Below are positions 27,401 to 35,969 of a DNA stretch of 35,969 nt, piece after piece. The first letter of the stretch is position 1. Every line of letters begins with the position of its first letter. A program made the translations under genes and the position numbers. The notes under the pieces are model-generated. The model had not been told where the DNA came from, ran no database searches, and saw nothing but the letters and a program-made list of their open reading frames with translations. Source of the stretch: Fervidicola ferrireducens (lineage in GTDB: Bacteria > Bacillota > Thermosediminibacteria > Thermosediminibacterales > Thermosediminibacteraceae); contig NZ_LOED01000024.1 of assembly GCF_001562425.1 (NCBI RefSeq), forward strand, positions 1 through 35,969. Reading direction: 5' to 3'.

Positions 27401-27901
27401 TTATCCTAACAGTTCCTGAACGGTTTTGCCCCTTAACTTCGCCACCTGTTCTGCCCTCTTTAATTGCTTTAAAGCGTCAATAGTGGCATCCACCATGTTT
27501 TTAGCGTTATTCGAACCGAGCGACTTGCTGACCACATTTCTAAGTCCCGCGAGTTCCAGCACCGCCCTGACGGGACCCCCTGCTATTATGCCCGTACCTT
27601 CTACAGCAGGCTTGACCAGAACTTTCCCTGCACCGGATTCTCCTATAGCCTCATGCGGTATAGTGCCGTTTATTACCGGCACTTCTATGAGGTTCTTCTT
27701 GGCATCCTCGATGGCCTTTCTTATGGCGTCGGGTATCTCCTGGGCTTTGCCAGTTCCCACCCCTACTTTCCCGTTTTTATTGCCAACCACGACCAGGACC
27801 GAAAACCTGAAGTTCTTGCCGCCCTTGGTTACCTTGGATACGCGGTTTATTGAAACAACCTTCTCCGAAAATTCGTGTTCCATGTCTTTTTCCCTTTGCA
27901 T
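27401..27901 (-). CDS. rpsE: 30S ribosomal protein S5
   Basis: A protein of the mRNA entry channel with roles in accuracy and helicase activity. The 166 residues show the double-stranded RNA-binding-like domain ([20 protein letters not shown]) and the C-terminal domain with [23 protein letters not shown] seven bases before the first ATG supports that start over the one six codons later. The C-terminus is complete, so the missing rpmD is not explained by a fusion to this gene. Confidence 0.97.
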   Translation of the reverse strand: MQREKDMEHEFSEKVVSINRVSKVTKGGKNFRFSVLVVVGNKNGKVGVGTGKAQEIPDAIRKAIEDAKKNLIEVPVINGTIPHEAIGESGAGKVLVKPAVEGTGIIAGGPVRAVLELAGLRNVVSKSLGSNNAKNMVDATIDALKQLKRAEQVAKLRGKTVQELLG

Positions 27902-27917
27902 CCGCCTACCTCCTTTT

Positions 27918-28283
27918 CTAGAATTCCAGACCGGCGCGTCTTGCAGCTTCAGCCAGGGCTTTTACGCGCCCGTGGTACATATATCCGCCCCTGTCGAAAG
28001 CCACTTTGGTTATACCCTTTTCCAAGGCTCTCTTTGCGATCAGCTCCCCAACCTTTTCTGCAGCCTCTATGTTGCAGCCCTTTACGCTGTCACGAATAGC
28101 GGGATCGAGCGTCGAAGCCGCCACCAGCGTCCTTCCCTCTTCGTCGTTAATTATCTGCGCGTAAATGTGTTTCAAGCTGCGGAAAACGTTCAGCCTCGGC
28201 CTTTCGGCGGTACCGAAGACTTTTTTGCGTATTCTCTTATGCCGTCTTTTCCGGGCTTCATTTCGGGACTCTTTTTTAATCAT
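27918..28283 (-). CDS. rplR: 50S ribosomal protein L18
   Basis: Binds 5S rRNA and joins it to the large subunit together with L5. The 121 residues contain the typical [19 protein letters not shown] and [20 protein letters not shown], ending in ARRAGLEF. It lies 23 nt after rplF and 16 nt before rpsE. Confidence 0.97.
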   Translation of the reverse strand: MIKKESRNEARKRRHKRIRKKVFGTAERPRLNVFRSLKHIYAQIINDEEGRTLVAASTLDPAIRDSVKGCNIEAAEKVGELIAKRALEKGITKVAFDRGGYMYHGRVKALAEAARRAGLEF

Positions 28284-28306
28284 TTACACCCCTCCTCCTA
28301 CTACCG

Positions 28307-28846
28307 TTATTTGCCTCCCGCTTTTCCGACCTTGCGGCGTATCACTTCATCTTCGTACCTTATACCCTTGCCCTTGTAGGGCTCAGGCTCTTTTACGCTC
28401 CTAATCTTAGCGGCGGTTATACCCACCAGTTCCTTGTCTATACCCCTGACGATAATTTTGTTCTGGGCGGGTACTTCGAAGTCGATGCCCTTTGGCGCTT
28501 CAATTTCTACCGGATGAGAATAACCGACGGTGAGCACCAATTTATTTCCCTGCTTGCTGGCTCTGTAACCCACACCTTCCAACACCAGGGTCTTTTCATA
28601 ACCGTTTACCACGCCGTTTACCATATTTGCAATTAGGCTTCTTGTCAGGCCATGAAGTGCTTTATGCTCTTTTTCGTCAGAAGGCCTTTTTACAACAATT
28701 TTGCCGTCTTCTTGTAAAATTTGCATGTCTTTATGGAACTCTTTAGTTATAGTTCCTTTAGGCCCCTTTACGGTGACAACGTTGCCTTCAATCTTTACTT
28801 CCACGCCTTTCGGTATCTCTATGGGCTTTTTGCCTATCCGCGACAT
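28307..28846 (-). CDS. rplF: 50S ribosomal protein L6
   Basis: A large-subunit protein near the factor-binding centre. The 179 residues form two repeated domains. [17 protein letters not shown] opens the protein, [16 protein letters not shown] marks the end of the first domain, and [20 protein letters not shown] is the C-terminal signature. Gaps to its neighbours are about 25 nt. Confidence 0.97.
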   Translation of the reverse strand: MSRIGKKPIEIPKGVEVKIEGNVVTVKGPKGTITKEFHKDMQILQEDGKIVVKRPSDEKEHKALHGLTRSLIANMVNGVVNGYEKTLVLEGVGYRASKQGNKLVLTVGYSHPVEIEAPKGIDFEVPAQNKIIVRGIDKELVGITAAKIRSVKEPEPYKGKGIRYEDEVIRRKVGKAGGK

Positions 28847-28871
28847 TTATTCAGGCACCTCCTTATCAAGT

Positions 28872-29270
28872 TTACCACACGTAGCAGATAACTTCTCCGC
28901 CTACTCCTTCTTTTCTTGCCTGTTTGTCGGTCATGATCCCTTTTGAAGTAGAGAGAATGGCTATACCCAATCCTCCGAGCACTTTGGGGATTTGGTCTTT
29001 TCTCACGTATATTCTAAGACCCGGCTTGGAAATTCTCTTTATGCCGGTTATTACCCTCTCCTTGTTGGGGCCGTATTTTAAATGAATCTTGATTATCCCC
29101 TGCTTCCCGTCTTCGATTATTTCGTAGTCCTGGATGAAACCTTCATTTTTCAGGGTTTCGACTATTGCCTTCTTTATTTTGGAGCAAGGAACTTCTACCG
29201 TCGGGTGCCCTGCGCTATTAGCATTTCTAATGCGGGTCAGCATATCTGCGATGGGATCGGTAACAGACAT
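28872..29270 (-). CDS. rpsH: 30S ribosomal protein S8
   Basis: A primary 16S-binding protein of the central domain. In E. coli it also represses the spc operon at rplE. The 132 residues begin [18 protein letters not shown] and end [20 protein letters not shown] plus VICYVW. Whether it represses this operon cannot be seen: no S8-like site was identified near rplE. Confidence 0.97.
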   Translation of the reverse strand: MSVTDPIADMLTRIRNANSAGHPTVEVPCSKIKKAIVETLKNEGFIQDYEIIEDGKQGIIKIHLKYGPNKERVITGIKRISKPGLRIYVRKDQIPKVLGGLGIAILSTSKGIMTDKQARKEGVGGEVICYVW

Positions 29271-29295
29271 TTTGCGAAACCTCCTTTCAACACTT

Positions 29296-29481
29296 TTACC
29301 AGCTTGCCTTTCTTACGCCTGGTATCTCGCCGCGGTGGGCCAGAACTCTAAAGCAAAGCCGGCATACGCCGAATTTCCGAAGATACGCTCTGGGTCTTCC
29401 GCATATTCTGCAGCGGTTATAGTATCTCGTTGAGTATTTTTGAGGCTTTTTCTGTTTCGCAATAAGGGATTTCTTTGCCAT
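29296..29481 (-). CDS. rpsN: 30S ribosomal protein S14, zinc type
   Basis: A head protein of the small subunit. The 61-residue length and four cysteines (C24, C27, C40, C43 in [20 protein letters not shown]) mark the short zinc-binding type, rather than the about 100-residue zinc-free form. AAGGAGG lies before the ATG. It is 15 nt after rplE. Confidence 0.98.
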   Translation of the reverse strand: MAKKSLIAKQKKPQKYSTRYYNRCRICGRPRAYLRKFGVCRLCFRVLAHRGEIPGVRKASW

Positions 29482-29496
29482 CCGTCATCCTCCTTT

Positions 29497-30036
29497 CTAT
29501 TGAGCAAAGGGCATTCCCAGGCCCTTCAGCAGTTCGCGGGCCTCCTCGTCGGTTTTGGCCGTCGTCACTATAGTAATATCCATTCCGCGGATTTTATCTA
29601 TCTTGTCGTAATCTATTTCAGGAAAAATCAGCTGTTCTCTTATACCGAGGGTATAGTTACCCCTGCCGTCGAAAGCATCGGGCGAAAGGCCTTTGAAGTC
29701 CCTCACTCTGGGCAGTGCGATATTGAACAGCTTATCGAGGAATTCGTACATCCTGTTGCCCCGCAGAGTAACCTTCGCACCGATAGCCATACCTTTCCTT
29801 ATTTTGAATGATGCGATGGACTTTTTCGCTTTCGTAACTACGGGCTTTTGCCCCGTTATCATCGCCAAATCTCTGGTGGCCGACTCTATGGCTTTTGGAT
29901 TTTCCTTTGCATCGCTTATGCCCATGTTCAGTACCACTTTTTCCAGGCGCGGAACCTGCATGACGTTTTTGTAATTAAACTTCTTCATCAATGCTGGAAT
30001 AACTTCTTTTTCATACTTTTCCCTCAGCCTGGGCAT
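29497..30036 (-). CDS. rplE: 50S ribosomal protein L5
   Basis: Binds 5S rRNA and contacts the P-site tRNA. The 179 residues show [40 protein letters not shown] and the C-terminal [19 protein letters not shown]. It lies 21 nt after rplX. Start and length agree with the family. Confidence 0.97.
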   Translation of the reverse strand: MPRLREKYEKEVIPALMKKFNYKNVMQVPRLEKVVLNMGISDAKENPKAIESATRDLAMITGQKPVVTKAKKSIASFKIRKGMAIGAKVTLRGNRMYEFLDKLFNIALPRVRDFKGLSPDAFDGRGNYTLGIREQLIFPEIDYDKIDKIRGMDITIVTTAKTDEEARELLKGLGMPFAQ

Positions 30037-30057
30037 TTAGATTCCCTCCTTTCAAGT

Positions 30058-30384
30058 CTACTTGCTGTCTAGAACCTCACCGCATTTTTTGCAGGTCCTG
30101 ACCTTTGTGCCGTCAGCTAGGAAAGTGTGCCCAATCCTGGTAGGCAACCCGCATTTGTTGCAGACAACCATCAGTTTTGAGGTGTTGAGCGGCATTTCCT
30201 GATGCACTATGCCGCCCTGCGGATTTTTGGGAGAAGGCTTTTGGTGCTTTGTAGCCATGTTTACTCCTTCTACTATAGCTACACCCTTTTTCGCTATTAC
30301 CTTGAGCACCTTTCCTTTTTTGCCCTTATCCTTGCCCGACAACACCAACACTGTATCTCCCTTTTTTACGTGGACCTTCGACAA
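30058..30384 (-). CDS. rplX: 50S ribosomal protein L24, with C-terminal zinc ribbon
   Basis: An assembly initiator at the tunnel exit. The N-terminal KOW domain reads [20 protein letters not shown]. The 108-residue form ends in a zinc ribbon with C75, C78, C98 and C101 (CNKCG and CKKCGE). The start codon is TTG at 30384, with AGGAGG about eight bases upstream; this fits the family N-terminus [10 protein letters not shown]. It lies 19 nt after rplN. Confidence 0.96.
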   Translation of the reverse strand: MSKVHVKKGDTVLVLSGKDKGKKGKVLKVIAKKGVAIVEGVNMATKHQKPSPKNPQGGIVHQEMPLNTSKLMVVCNKCGLPTRIGHTFLADGTKVRTCKKCGEVLDSK

Positions 30385-30403
30385 GACTTACACCTCCTTA
30401 TCC

Positions 30404-30772
30404 TTATAAGACTTCTGGCGCGAGCGAAATAATCCTCATAAAATTCTTATCCCTCAGTTCGCGTGCAACCGGTCCGAAAATACGCGTTCCCTTCGGATTC
30501 ATGTCATCATTTATTATAACTGCCGCGTTCTCGTCAAACCTTATATAAGAACCGTCCGGCCGCCTTGTGGGCGCCTTCGTTCTCACTATAACAGCCTTTA
30601 CCACATCGCCCTTTTTTACCATTCCATCTGGAGCCGCATCTTTCACCGAGGCCACTATTACGTCGCCCAGGCCGGCAAATTTTCGGTTCGAACCGCCCAA
30701 AACTCTAATGCACATTATTTGTTTCGCCCCGGTGTTATCCGCCACGTTTAGCCGCGTCTGAACCTGAATCAT
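30404..30772 (-). CDS. rplN: 50S ribosomal protein L14
   Basis: A subunit-interface protein that contacts 16S helix 44. The 122 residues show [20 protein letters not shown] and [20 protein letters not shown], both typical. GGGAGGG precedes the ATG. It lies 25 nt after rpsQ. Confidence 0.98.
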   Translation of the reverse strand: MIQVQTRLNVADNTGAKQIMCIRVLGGSNRKFAGLGDVIVASVKDAAPDGMVKKGDVVKAVIVRTKAPTRRPDGSYIRFDENAAVIINDDMNPKGTRIFGPVARELRDKNFMRIISLAPEVL

Positions 30773-30797
30773 TCCTAAACCCTCCCCTCTTCAATAG

Positions 30798-31055
30798 TTA
30801 CTCGGCGCGCTTTACAATTTCCACCAGTCTCCAGCGTTTGGTCTTGCTCAAAGGCCTTGTCTCCATAATTTTTACAACATCGCCTATCTGGCACTGGTTG
30901 TGTTCATCGTGGGCTTTAAATTTCTTGGTGCGCTTTATCGTCTTGCCGTAAAGGGGATGGCGTATTATGGACTCGACAGCCACCACTATAGTCTTATCCA
31001 TTTTATTGCTCACTACTACTCCCGTACGAACCTTTCTTTTGGGCCTCTCTTCCAT
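30798..31055 (-). CDS. rpsQ: 30S ribosomal protein S17
   Basis: A primary 16S-binding protein with an OB-fold. The 85 residues show [20 protein letters not shown] and [26 protein letters not shown] lies before the ATG. The gap to rpmC is 29 nt. Confidence 0.97.
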   Translation of the reverse strand: MEERPKRKVRTGVVVSNKMDKTIVVAVESIIRHPLYGKTIKRTKKFKAHDEHNQCQIGDVVKIMETRPLSKTKRWRLVEIVKRAE

Positions 31056-31084
31056 TTTATCCCTCCTTTAACCGCATAAGTTTG

Positions 31085-31282
31085 TTATGCTTTCGCCCGT
31101 TCTCTTTCCGTTAAAATCGTTTTAATTCTGGCTATGGTCTTTCTTACTTCCCTTATTCTCTTGGGGTTATCCAGCTGGCCCGTGGCCGACTGGAACCTCA
31201 GATTAAAAAGTTCACTCTTTAGGTCCTTGAGTTTCTGGATCAATTCCTGATCCGACAATTCTCTTATCTGTTTAGCCTTCAT
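31085..31282 (-). CDS. rpmC: 50S ribosomal protein L29
   Basis: A small helical hairpin protein at the tunnel exit, near the trigger factor and SRP docking site. Sequence blocks are [20 protein letters not shown] and [16 protein letters not shown]. Three in-frame starts exist: GTG 31291, ATG 31288 and ATG 31282. The last gives the family N-terminus and the best distance to AGGCGG. The start overlaps the end of rplP by 11 nt. Confidence 0.95.
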   Translation of the reverse strand: MKAKQIRELSDQELIQKLKDLKSELFNLRFQSATGQLDNPKRIREVRKTIARIKTILTERERAKA

Positions 31283-31706
31283 TTGCATCACCGCCTATCC
31301 CTTCACGTTTCACTATCTTGGTCTTTATCGGCAGCTTGTGGGAGGCAAGTGTCAAGGCTTCTTTTGCCACATCTTCCGGGACTCCCGCCAGCTCAAAAAG
31401 TATACGCCCCGGCTTTACCACCGCAACCCAGTATTCCGGAGAACCCTTGCCGCTTCCCATACGGGTTTCCGCGGGCTTTTTTGTCACAGGTTTGTCCGGA
31501 AATATCTTTATCCAGACCTTTCCTCCTCTTTTAACAAACCTTGTTATGGCAATTCTCGCAGCTTCTATCTGGCTGCTCGTAATCCATGCCGGTTCTAGAG
31601 CCTGCAGTCCGTATTCGCCGTAGGTAACCTCGGTGCCGCGAGTGGCCTTGCCCTTAATTGTGCCGCGCTGCTGTTTCCTGTACTTTACCCGCTTCGGCAT
31701 TAACAT
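31272..31706 (-). CDS. rplP: 50S ribosomal protein L16
   Basis: Helps shape the A site and the peptidyl transferase centre. The 144 residues begin [20 protein letters not shown], the normal Firmicutes form. They contain the loop [20 protein letters not shown], whose arginine is hydroxylated in some bacteria. AGGAGG eight bases upstream supports the ATG at 31706. That site lies inside rpsC, and 53 nt code for both proteins. Confidence 0.97.
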   Translation of the reverse strand: MLMPKRVKYRKQQRGTIKGKATRGTEVTYGEYGLQALEPAWITSSQIEAARIAITRFVKRGGKVWIKIFPDKPVTKKPAETRMGSGKGSPEYWVAVVKPGRILFELAGVPEDVAKEALTLASHKLPIKTKIVKREGIGGDANEG

Positions 31707-32370
31707 TGGCCTCTCCTCCTTCCGCCTGTTTTTCTTCTTTCTTCGTGGGGAGGACGTCGCCCCTGTATATCCAAACCTTCACACCTATGCGTCCGTAAGT
31801 GGTATGGGCTTCGGCAAAGCCGTAACTTATATCGGCGCGGAGCTTCTGAAGCGGAATCGTGCCTTCGCGGTACCATTCGGTTCTCGCGATTTCAGCCCCG
31901 GCCAGCCTTCCGCTTACCATCGTCTTTACTCCTTTTGCCCCGGCTTTTAGAGCCCTTGCAATTGCCTGCTTCATGGCTCTGCGGTAGGAAATACGGCGCT
32001 CGATTTGGGCCGCTATGTTTTCCGCCACCAGCTGGGCTTCCAGGTCGGGCTCCTTAATTTCAACTACGTTCACCGCCACCTGTTTTCCGGTCATGGCTTC
32101 CAGTTCGCTTCTGAGCTCCTCCACGCCGGTGCCGCCCTTCCCTATGACCATACCTGGCTTCGCCGTATTTATGGTAACCCGGACGCGGTTTGCCGCCCTT
32201 TCTATTTCGATCCTGGATATTCCCGCGGTATAAAATTTATTCTTGATGAGCTTACGGATATTGTAATCTTCCAGCACCAGATCGGCAAAGTTCTTTTCCG
32301 CGTACCACCGGGAGTCCCAATCTCTAATGATTCCAAGTCTCAGTCCGTGCGGATGTACCTTTTGGCCCAA
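31654..32370 (-). CDS. rpsC: 30S ribosomal protein S3
   Basis: A protein of the mRNA entry channel with a KH domain ([19 protein letters not shown]). The 238 residues are about 20 more than in Bacillus. The extra is a polar tail ([20 protein letters not shown] and ten more residues), mostly in the overlap with rplP. The start is TTG at 32370 ([13 protein letters not shown]), with AGGAGG about eight bases upstream. It lies 3 nt after rplV. Confidence 0.97.
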   Translation of the reverse strand: MGQKVHPHGLRLGIIRDWDSRWYAEKNFADLVLEDYNIRKLIKNKFYTAGISRIEIERAANRVRVTINTAKPGMVIGKGGTGVEELRSELEAMTGKQVAVNVVEIKEPDLEAQLVAENIAAQIERRISYRRAMKQAIARALKAGAKGVKTMVSGRLAGAEIARTEWYREGTIPLQKLRADISYGFAEAHTTYGRIGVKVWIYRGDVLPTKKEEKQAEGGEANVNAEAGKVQETAARHN

Positions 32371-32373
32371 ATT

Positions 32374-32712
32374 TTATCCCTCCTTTTCCTTTAGTACCAC
32401 CGTAATGTGGCTAGTTTTTTTGCGTATCATCGCTGCCCTGCCGAATGCCCTTGCCCTGAATCTCTTGAGCGTCGGCCCCTGGTCCGCATAGCACCTGTAA
32501 ATGTACAGCGCATCCGGATTCATATTGTGGTTGTTTTCGGCATTGGCAACCGCCGAACGAATGAGCTTTGCCACTATCTTCGACGCCCTTTTAGGCGTAA
32601 ACTGCAGGATATTCAAGGCCTCATCGACTTTCTTGCCCCTTATGAGGTCCAAGACAATCCTAACTTTTCTCGGAGCTATTCTGACGTATCTCGCCTGTGC
32701 CCTGGCTTCCAC
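32374..32712 (-). CDS. rplV: 50S ribosomal protein L22
   Basis: Its long beta-hairpin lines the narrow part of the exit tunnel, a site of macrolide resistance changes. The 112 residues show [20 protein letters not shown] and the hairpin [19 protein letters not shown]. The start is GTG at 32712 after AAGGAGG. No macrolide-resistance deletion is apparent in the hairpin. Confidence 0.97.
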   Translation of the reverse strand: MEARAQARYVRIAPRKVRIVLDLIRGKKVDEALNILQFTPKRASKIVAKLIRSAVANAENNHNMNPDALYIYRCYADQGPTLKRFRARAFGRAAMIRKKTSHITVVLKEKEG

Positions 32713-32738
32713 CTTAACTAACCTCCTTTACCCGGTGT

Positions 32739-33023
32739 TTACTTTAGTGCGGTCGACCTTTCCGTGTGCTCGCCGTGACCCCTAAAAGTCCTGGTGGGAG
32801 CAAACTCTCCAAGTTTGTGGCCAACCATGTCTTCCGTTATATATATGGGAACATGTTTCCTTCCATCGTGAACCGCTATAGTGTGTCCCACCATCTCCGG
32901 AATTATGGTGGAGTCTCTAGACCAAGTCTTAATCACCTTTTTTTCCTTTTTTTCGTTCATCGCCCTTATTTTCTTCAGCAGTTTGGGGTCCACAAAGGGG
33001 CCTTTTTTTGCAGAGCGACCCAT
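32739..33023 (-). CDS. rpsS: 30S ribosomal protein S19
   Basis: A head protein next to S13 and the A site. From the ATG at 33023 the 94 residues start [19 protein letters not shown] and contain [20 protein letters not shown] and [10 protein letters not shown]. An ATG six codons earlier lies upstream of the AAGGAGG that serves 33023, so it is rejected. It follows rplB by 21 nt. Confidence 0.97.
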   Translation of the reverse strand: MGRSAKKGPFVDPKLLKKIRAMNEKKEKKVIKTWSRDSTIIPEMVGHTIAVHDGRKHVPIYITEDMVGHKLGEFAPTRTFRGHGEHTERSTALK

Positions 33024-33044
33024 TATTCTACCTCCTTTCACCGG

Positions 33045-33872
33045 TTATTTGCGGCGCTTTATGATGTATTTATCCGACGGCTTGTTCTTCTTGCGAGTCT
33101 TGTAACCCAATGTGGGTTTGCCCCACGGTGTAACGGGATGTTTGCGGCCGATAGGCGCTTTTCCTTCGCCGCCTCCATGCGGGTGGTCTACCGGGTTCAT
33201 GGCAGAACCGCGCACATGAGGCCTTCTCCCGAGCCATCTAGAACGCCCGGCTTTGCCGAGGGTGATGTTTTCGTGCTCCAGGTTCCCTACCTGTCCTACA
33301 GTTGCCCTGCATTCTTCAGGCACCATCCTCATTTCGCCGGACGGCAACCTGAGCGTCGCAAACCCGTTTTCTTTCGCCATAACCTGAGCCGCTGCACCAG
33401 CGGCCCTTGCCAGCTGGCCGCCCTTGCCCGGGTAAAGTTCCACGTTGTGGACGATGGTACCCACAGGTATGTGAGAAAGCGGGAGCGCGTTACCCGGCTT
33501 GATGTCCGCATTGGGGCCCGACTCCACTATATCGCCCACCTTTAGTCCCACCGGAGCCAGTATATAACGTTTTTCCCCGTCCTTGTAGTGCAAAAGCGCT
33601 ATCCTCGCGGAACGGTTCGGGTCATATTCGATAGCCGCCACCTTAGCCGGCACGCCGTCTTTGTCCCGTTTGAAATCTATTATCCTGTACTTTCTCTTGT
33701 GGCCGCCGCCCCGGTGTCTTGCCGTAATCCTTCCCTGCATGTTGCGGCCCGCTTTTTTCTTCAGGATCTCTACCAGCGATTTTTCTGGCTCTTTCTTCGT
33801 TATTTCTTCAAAGGTGGATACTGTCATGAATCTTACGCCCGGCGATGTGGGTTTAAATTTTTTTATACCCAC
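33045..33872 (-). CDS. rplB: 50S ribosomal protein L2
   Basis: The most conserved large-subunit protein, needed for subunit joining and peptidyl transfer. The 275 residues show [20 protein letters not shown], the central [13 protein letters not shown] and the catalytic-centre histidine block [17 protein letters not shown]. The start codon is GTG at 33872 with AGGAGG upstream ([12 protein letters not shown]). Confidence 0.98.
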   Translation of the reverse strand: MGIKKFKPTSPGVRFMTVSTFEEITKKEPEKSLVEILKKKAGRNMQGRITARHRGGGHKRKYRIIDFKRDKDGVPAKVAAIEYDPNRSARIALLHYKDGEKRYILAPVGLKVGDIVESGPNADIKPGNALPLSHIPVGTIVHNVELYPGKGGQLARAAGAAAQVMAKENGFATLRLPSGEMRMVPEECRATVGQVGNLEHENITLGKAGRSRWLGRRPHVRGSAMNPVDHPHGGGEGKAPIGRKHPVTPWGKPTLGYKTRKKNKPSDKYIIKRRK

Positions 33873-33936
33873 CAGTTATCCCTCCTTTTCCAGTCTGCAG
33901 TTCAACTTGCCGTAACATCGCCTTGTCACTGCTTCT

Positions 33937-34230
33937 TTATAAGCTCTCGAAGAATTCAATCGGTTTGCTGTCCTTTTTCAGGGTGACTATTGCTTTTTTC
34001 CAATCGGGGCGCTTGCCCTCGTGAATACCTACCCTCTTTTTCTTGCCCCTTACGTTCATTGTGTTTACCTTTTCTACCTTTACCCCAAAAATAGCCTCTA
34101 CAGCGTTTTTAATTTCGGTCTTGTTTGCATCGGGGTGAACCACGAATGTGTATTTCCTCTGCTCTTTCATCGCCATGGATTTCTCGGTAATCCATGGACG
34201 AATTATTATGTCATGCGGATCTTTGCTCAT
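33937..34230 (-). CDS. rplW: 50S ribosomal protein L23
   Basis: A tunnel-exit protein and the docking site for trigger factor and SRP. The 97 residues show [20 protein letters not shown] and the loop [20 protein letters not shown]. It overlaps the rplD stop by four bases (ATGA) and is therefore coupled to it. A 64-nt gap to rplB is the longest inside the S10 block; I see no promoter in it. Confidence 0.97.
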   Translation of the reverse strand: MSKDPHDIIIRPWITEKSMAMKEQRKYTFVVHPDANKTEIKNAVEAIFGVKVEKVNTMNVRGKKKRVGIHEGKRPDWKKAIVTLKKDSKPIEFFESL

Positions 34231-34850
34231 GCGTACACCTCCTCTACCCGCTTTACCGCATCTATTGTCATTATGAGCTTTTCATGGTTGAGGATGTCGT
34301 AGACGTTCAGGGTGTTCGCCGTGGTGGTGGTTACCCCCGGTATGTTGCGGGCAGATTTGATCACATTTATGTCGGGACTGTCAAGCACAATGAGAGATTT
34401 GGTATTGGCGTTGAGGTTCGTCAGAACTTTTACCATTTCCTTGGTTTTAGGAACATCCATCGTCAACTTGTCTACGACTATTATTTCATTATCTCTTACT
34501 TTTGCGCTCAAAGCTGACTTCAGAGCAAACCTCTTTAATTTTTTGGGCAGGGTGTATTTATAAGAGCGGGGTTTCGGACCAAACACGATACCACCTTTTC
34601 TCCAAAGGGGCGACCTGATACTTCCGTGTCTTGCCCGACCGGTACCCTTCTGCCTCCAGGGCTTACGGCCGCCTCCCCTGACTTCTCCACGGGTTTTTGT
34701 GGAAGCAGTGCCGACCCTCTGATTCGCCAGGTAGTTTACCACCACCTGATGCATGACTTCAGGTTTTACCTCAACCCCAAACACGCTGTCGGAAAGCTCC
34801 ACTTCTCCTATTTGCTGGCCCTGCATGTTGTACAAAGCTACTTTTGGCAT
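34227..34850 (-). CDS. rplD: 50S ribosomal protein L4
   Basis: Lines the exit tunnel with L22; in E. coli it also represses the S10 operon. The 207 residues show [20 protein letters not shown], the tunnel loop, then [18 protein letters not shown]. The S10 leader that E. coli L4 binds is not recognisable here: the gap between tuf and rpsJ is only 35 nt. Confidence 0.97.
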   Translation of the reverse strand: MPKVALYNMQGQQIGEVELSDSVFGVEVKPEVMHQVVVNYLANQRVGTASTKTRGEVRGGGRKPWRQKGTGRARHGSIRSPLWRKGGIVFGPKPRSYKYTLPKKLKRFALKSALSAKVRDNEIIVVDKLTMDVPKTKEMVKVLTNLNANTKSLIVLDSPDINVIKSARNIPGVTTTTANTLNVYDILNHEKLIMTIDAVKRVEEVYA

Positions 34851-34874
34851 TGGGCTCCTCCTTTCTTTTTGGGT

Positions 34875-35504
34875 TTAGCTCTTTACCGTGCTCTTAATGT
34901 AAAGCAGTGATTTCCTCGTACCGGGCACTGAACCTTTTATAAGGAGCAGATTCCTCTCCGGGTCCACCTTTACTATTTCCAGATTCTGTACGGTCACCTT
35001 TTCATGGCCCAGATGACCTGGCATCCTCTTGCCCTTGAAGACCCTTTCCGGGTCGGTGGCACCGCCAGAACCAGGCCGCCTGTGGTACATGGAACCGTGA
35101 GACATGGGGCCCCGGTTGAAGTTCCACCTTTTTACGCCGCCGGCAAAACCTTTACCGATCGTAATGCCGGTGACGTCCACCCTATCACCGGGTTCAAAAA
35201 TGTCCACCTTTATCTCATCGCCGATGTTGTACTTATCAATGTCATCTATCTTCAACTCTCTGATGTATTTTTTCGGCTTTAACTGATACTTTTTGAACTG
35301 GCCCAGCACCGGTTTCGTGAGTCTTGTTTCCTTCACATCCTTGAAGCCCACTTTCAGGGCGCTGTATCCATCGTTTTCCGGAGTCTTTTTCTGTATAACC
35401 ACACAGGGGCCAGCTTCCACGACGGTAACTGGCACGGCTTCTCCCGCTTCATTGAAAATCTGCGTCATCCCCAATTTTATGCCCAGTATAGCCTTTTTGG
35501 CCAT
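34875..35504 (-). CDS. rplC: 50S ribosomal protein L3
   Basis: An assembly-initiating protein near the peptidyl transferase centre. From the ATG at 35504 it has 209 residues and shows ILGIKLGMTQIFNEAG, GITIGKGFAGGVKRWNFNRG and GSMYHRRPGSGGATDPERVF. A GTG three codons earlier lies too close to the AGGAGG that serves the ATG. It follows rpsJ by 23 nt. Confidence 0.97.
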   Translation of the reverse strand: MAKKAILGIKLGMTQIFNEAGEAVPVTVVEAGPCVVIQKKTPENDGYSALKVGFKDVKETRLTKPVLGQFKKYQLKPKKYIRELKIDDIDKYNIGDEIKVDIFEPGDRVDVTGITIGKGFAGGVKRWNFNRGPMSHGSMYHRRPGSGGATDPERVFKGKRMPGHLGHEKVTVQNLEIVKVDPERNLLLIKGSVPGTRKSLLYIKSTVKS

Positions 35505-35527
35505 CCTTACCACCTCCTCAAGTAAAA

Positions 35528-35836
35528 TTACAGCTTGATTTCTATATCAACTCCTGCGGGCAAATCCAGCCTCATGAGAGCATCGACAGTCTTCGAGGTC
35601 GGTTCGTGAATGTCGATTAGCCTCTTGTGGGTCCTTACTTCGAATTGTTCCCTTGAATCCTTATACTTGTGGGGAGCTCTCAGTATGGTTATGAGACTCC
35701 TCTCGGTGGGCAGTGGAATGGGGCCCGAAACTTTGGCCCCGGTACGTTTTGCCGTTTCCACTATTTTTTGAGCCGACTTATCCAGTATCCCGCTGTCGTA
35801 AGACTTCAGGCGTATTCTGATCTTCTGTCGGGCCAC
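35528..35836 (-). CDS. rpsJ: 30S ribosomal protein S10
   Basis: A head protein that also joins antitermination complexes as NusE, binding NusB and boxA RNA. This is of interest given the boxA-like element in the 16S leader at 379-395. The 102 residues show [20 protein letters not shown] and [20 protein letters not shown]. The start is GTG at 35836 after AAGGAGG. The gap to tuf is 35 nt. Confidence 0.98.
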   Translation of the reverse strand: MARQKIRIRLKSYDSGILDKSAQKIVETAKRTGAKVSGPIPLPTERSLITILRAPHKYKDSREQFEVRTHKRLIDIHEPTSKTVDALMRLDLPAGVDIEIKL

Positions 35837-35871
35837 TTTTCTCCCTCCTTGGCTTTAGTTTCCTCTTTTCT

Positions 35872-35969
35872 CTATTCGATTATCTCGGTCACCACGCCGG
35901 CCCCTACTGTCTTGCCACCCTCGCGGATAGCAAAACGAAGGCCTTCTTCCATCGCTATCGGCGCTATCA
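35872..35969 (-). CDS. tuf: elongation factor Tu, C-terminal end (gene runs off the right edge)
   Basis: The last 31 codons and the TAG stop are present. The peptide includes [20 protein letters not shown] followed by [10 protein letters not shown], the EF-Tu domain III ending. EF-Tu delivers aminoacyl-tRNA to the ribosome as a GTP complex. Its place immediately before rpsJ fits the str-S10 gene order, and the gene continues beyond 35969. With so little visible, a duplicate tuf copy elsewhere cannot be excluded. Confidence 0.95.
   Translation of the reverse strand, partial: IAPIAMEEGLRFAIREGGKTVGAGVVTEIIE

Noticed and set aside
27426-28379. Open frame of 317 codons on the plus strand opposite rpsE and rplR
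   Set aside because: It is an antisense shadow crossing two conserved ribosomal genes and their spacer, with no initiation signal.
35837-35871. S10-type leader bound by L4 before rpsJ
   Set aside because: The tuf-rpsJ gap is only 35 nt, has no promoter and cannot form the known structure.

Overview
The window looks like chromosomal DNA of a Gram-positive anaerobe of the Clostridia type, possibly thermophilic (Thermoanaerobacterales or Thermosediminibacterales-like). The class assignment rests on three things. The gene order is rpsJ...rplQ-ecfA1-ecfA2-ecfT-truA-rplM-rpsI. An L14e-like KOW protein sits between map and infA. The ribosomal proteins S14, S4, L24 and L36 are all of the zinc-binding type. 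The thermophile suggestion is weaker and comes only from overall protein character. There are no tRNA genes, CRISPR arrays, insertion sequences or phage genes, and I see no sign of recent gene transfer.

Layout, left to right. Positions 1-304 hold the 5' end of a 16S rRNA gene on the minus strand, with two tandem promoters and a boxA-like leader. Upstream of it, also on the minus strand, are lysS and greA, driven by two tandem consensus promoters (609-2736). A divergent plus-strand block follows (2826-5580): a cation diffusion facilitator with its own promoter and terminator, then brnQ translationally coupled to an unrecognised two-helix membrane protein. Next is an arginine operon on the minus strand, argF-argG-argH (5650-9183). 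Its promoter is back to back with that of a tightly overlapped histidine operon on the plus strand, hisZ-G-D-B-H-A-F-IE (9320-15417). A bidirectional terminator separates that operon from the minus-strand trxB (15592-16512).

From 16622 to the right edge everything is on the minus strand. It is read as tuf(partial)-rpsJ-rplC-rplD-rplW-rplB-rpsS-rplV-rpsC-rplP-rpmC-rpsQ-rplN-rplX-rplE-rpsN-rpsH-rplF-rplR-rpsE-rplO-secY-adk-map-KOW protein-infA-rpmJ-rpsM-rpsK-rpsD-rpoA-rplQ-ecfA1-ecfA2-ecfT-truA-rplM-rpsI. This is the fused S10-spc-alpha superoperon. It carries the secretion channel, adenylate kinase, methionine aminopeptidase, RNA polymerase alpha, the energising module of an ECF vitamin transporter and a tRNA pseudouridine synthase. 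It ends at one strong terminator overlapping the rpsI stop codon. A consensus promoter between truA and rplM can transcribe rplM-rpsI separately.

Most of the window is ordinary housekeeping DNA, and I did not find a convincing undescribed system. The points most worth a second look are these: no rpmD (L30) between rpsE and rplO; the archaeal/eukaryotic-like KOW protein inside the spc operon; the small membrane protein coupled to brnQ; an unusual HisB that has lost a conserved K/R-H-G tripeptide; a near-perfect palindrome over the argF -35 in the shared arg/his control region; and a 53-nt dual-coding overlap of rpsC and rplP.
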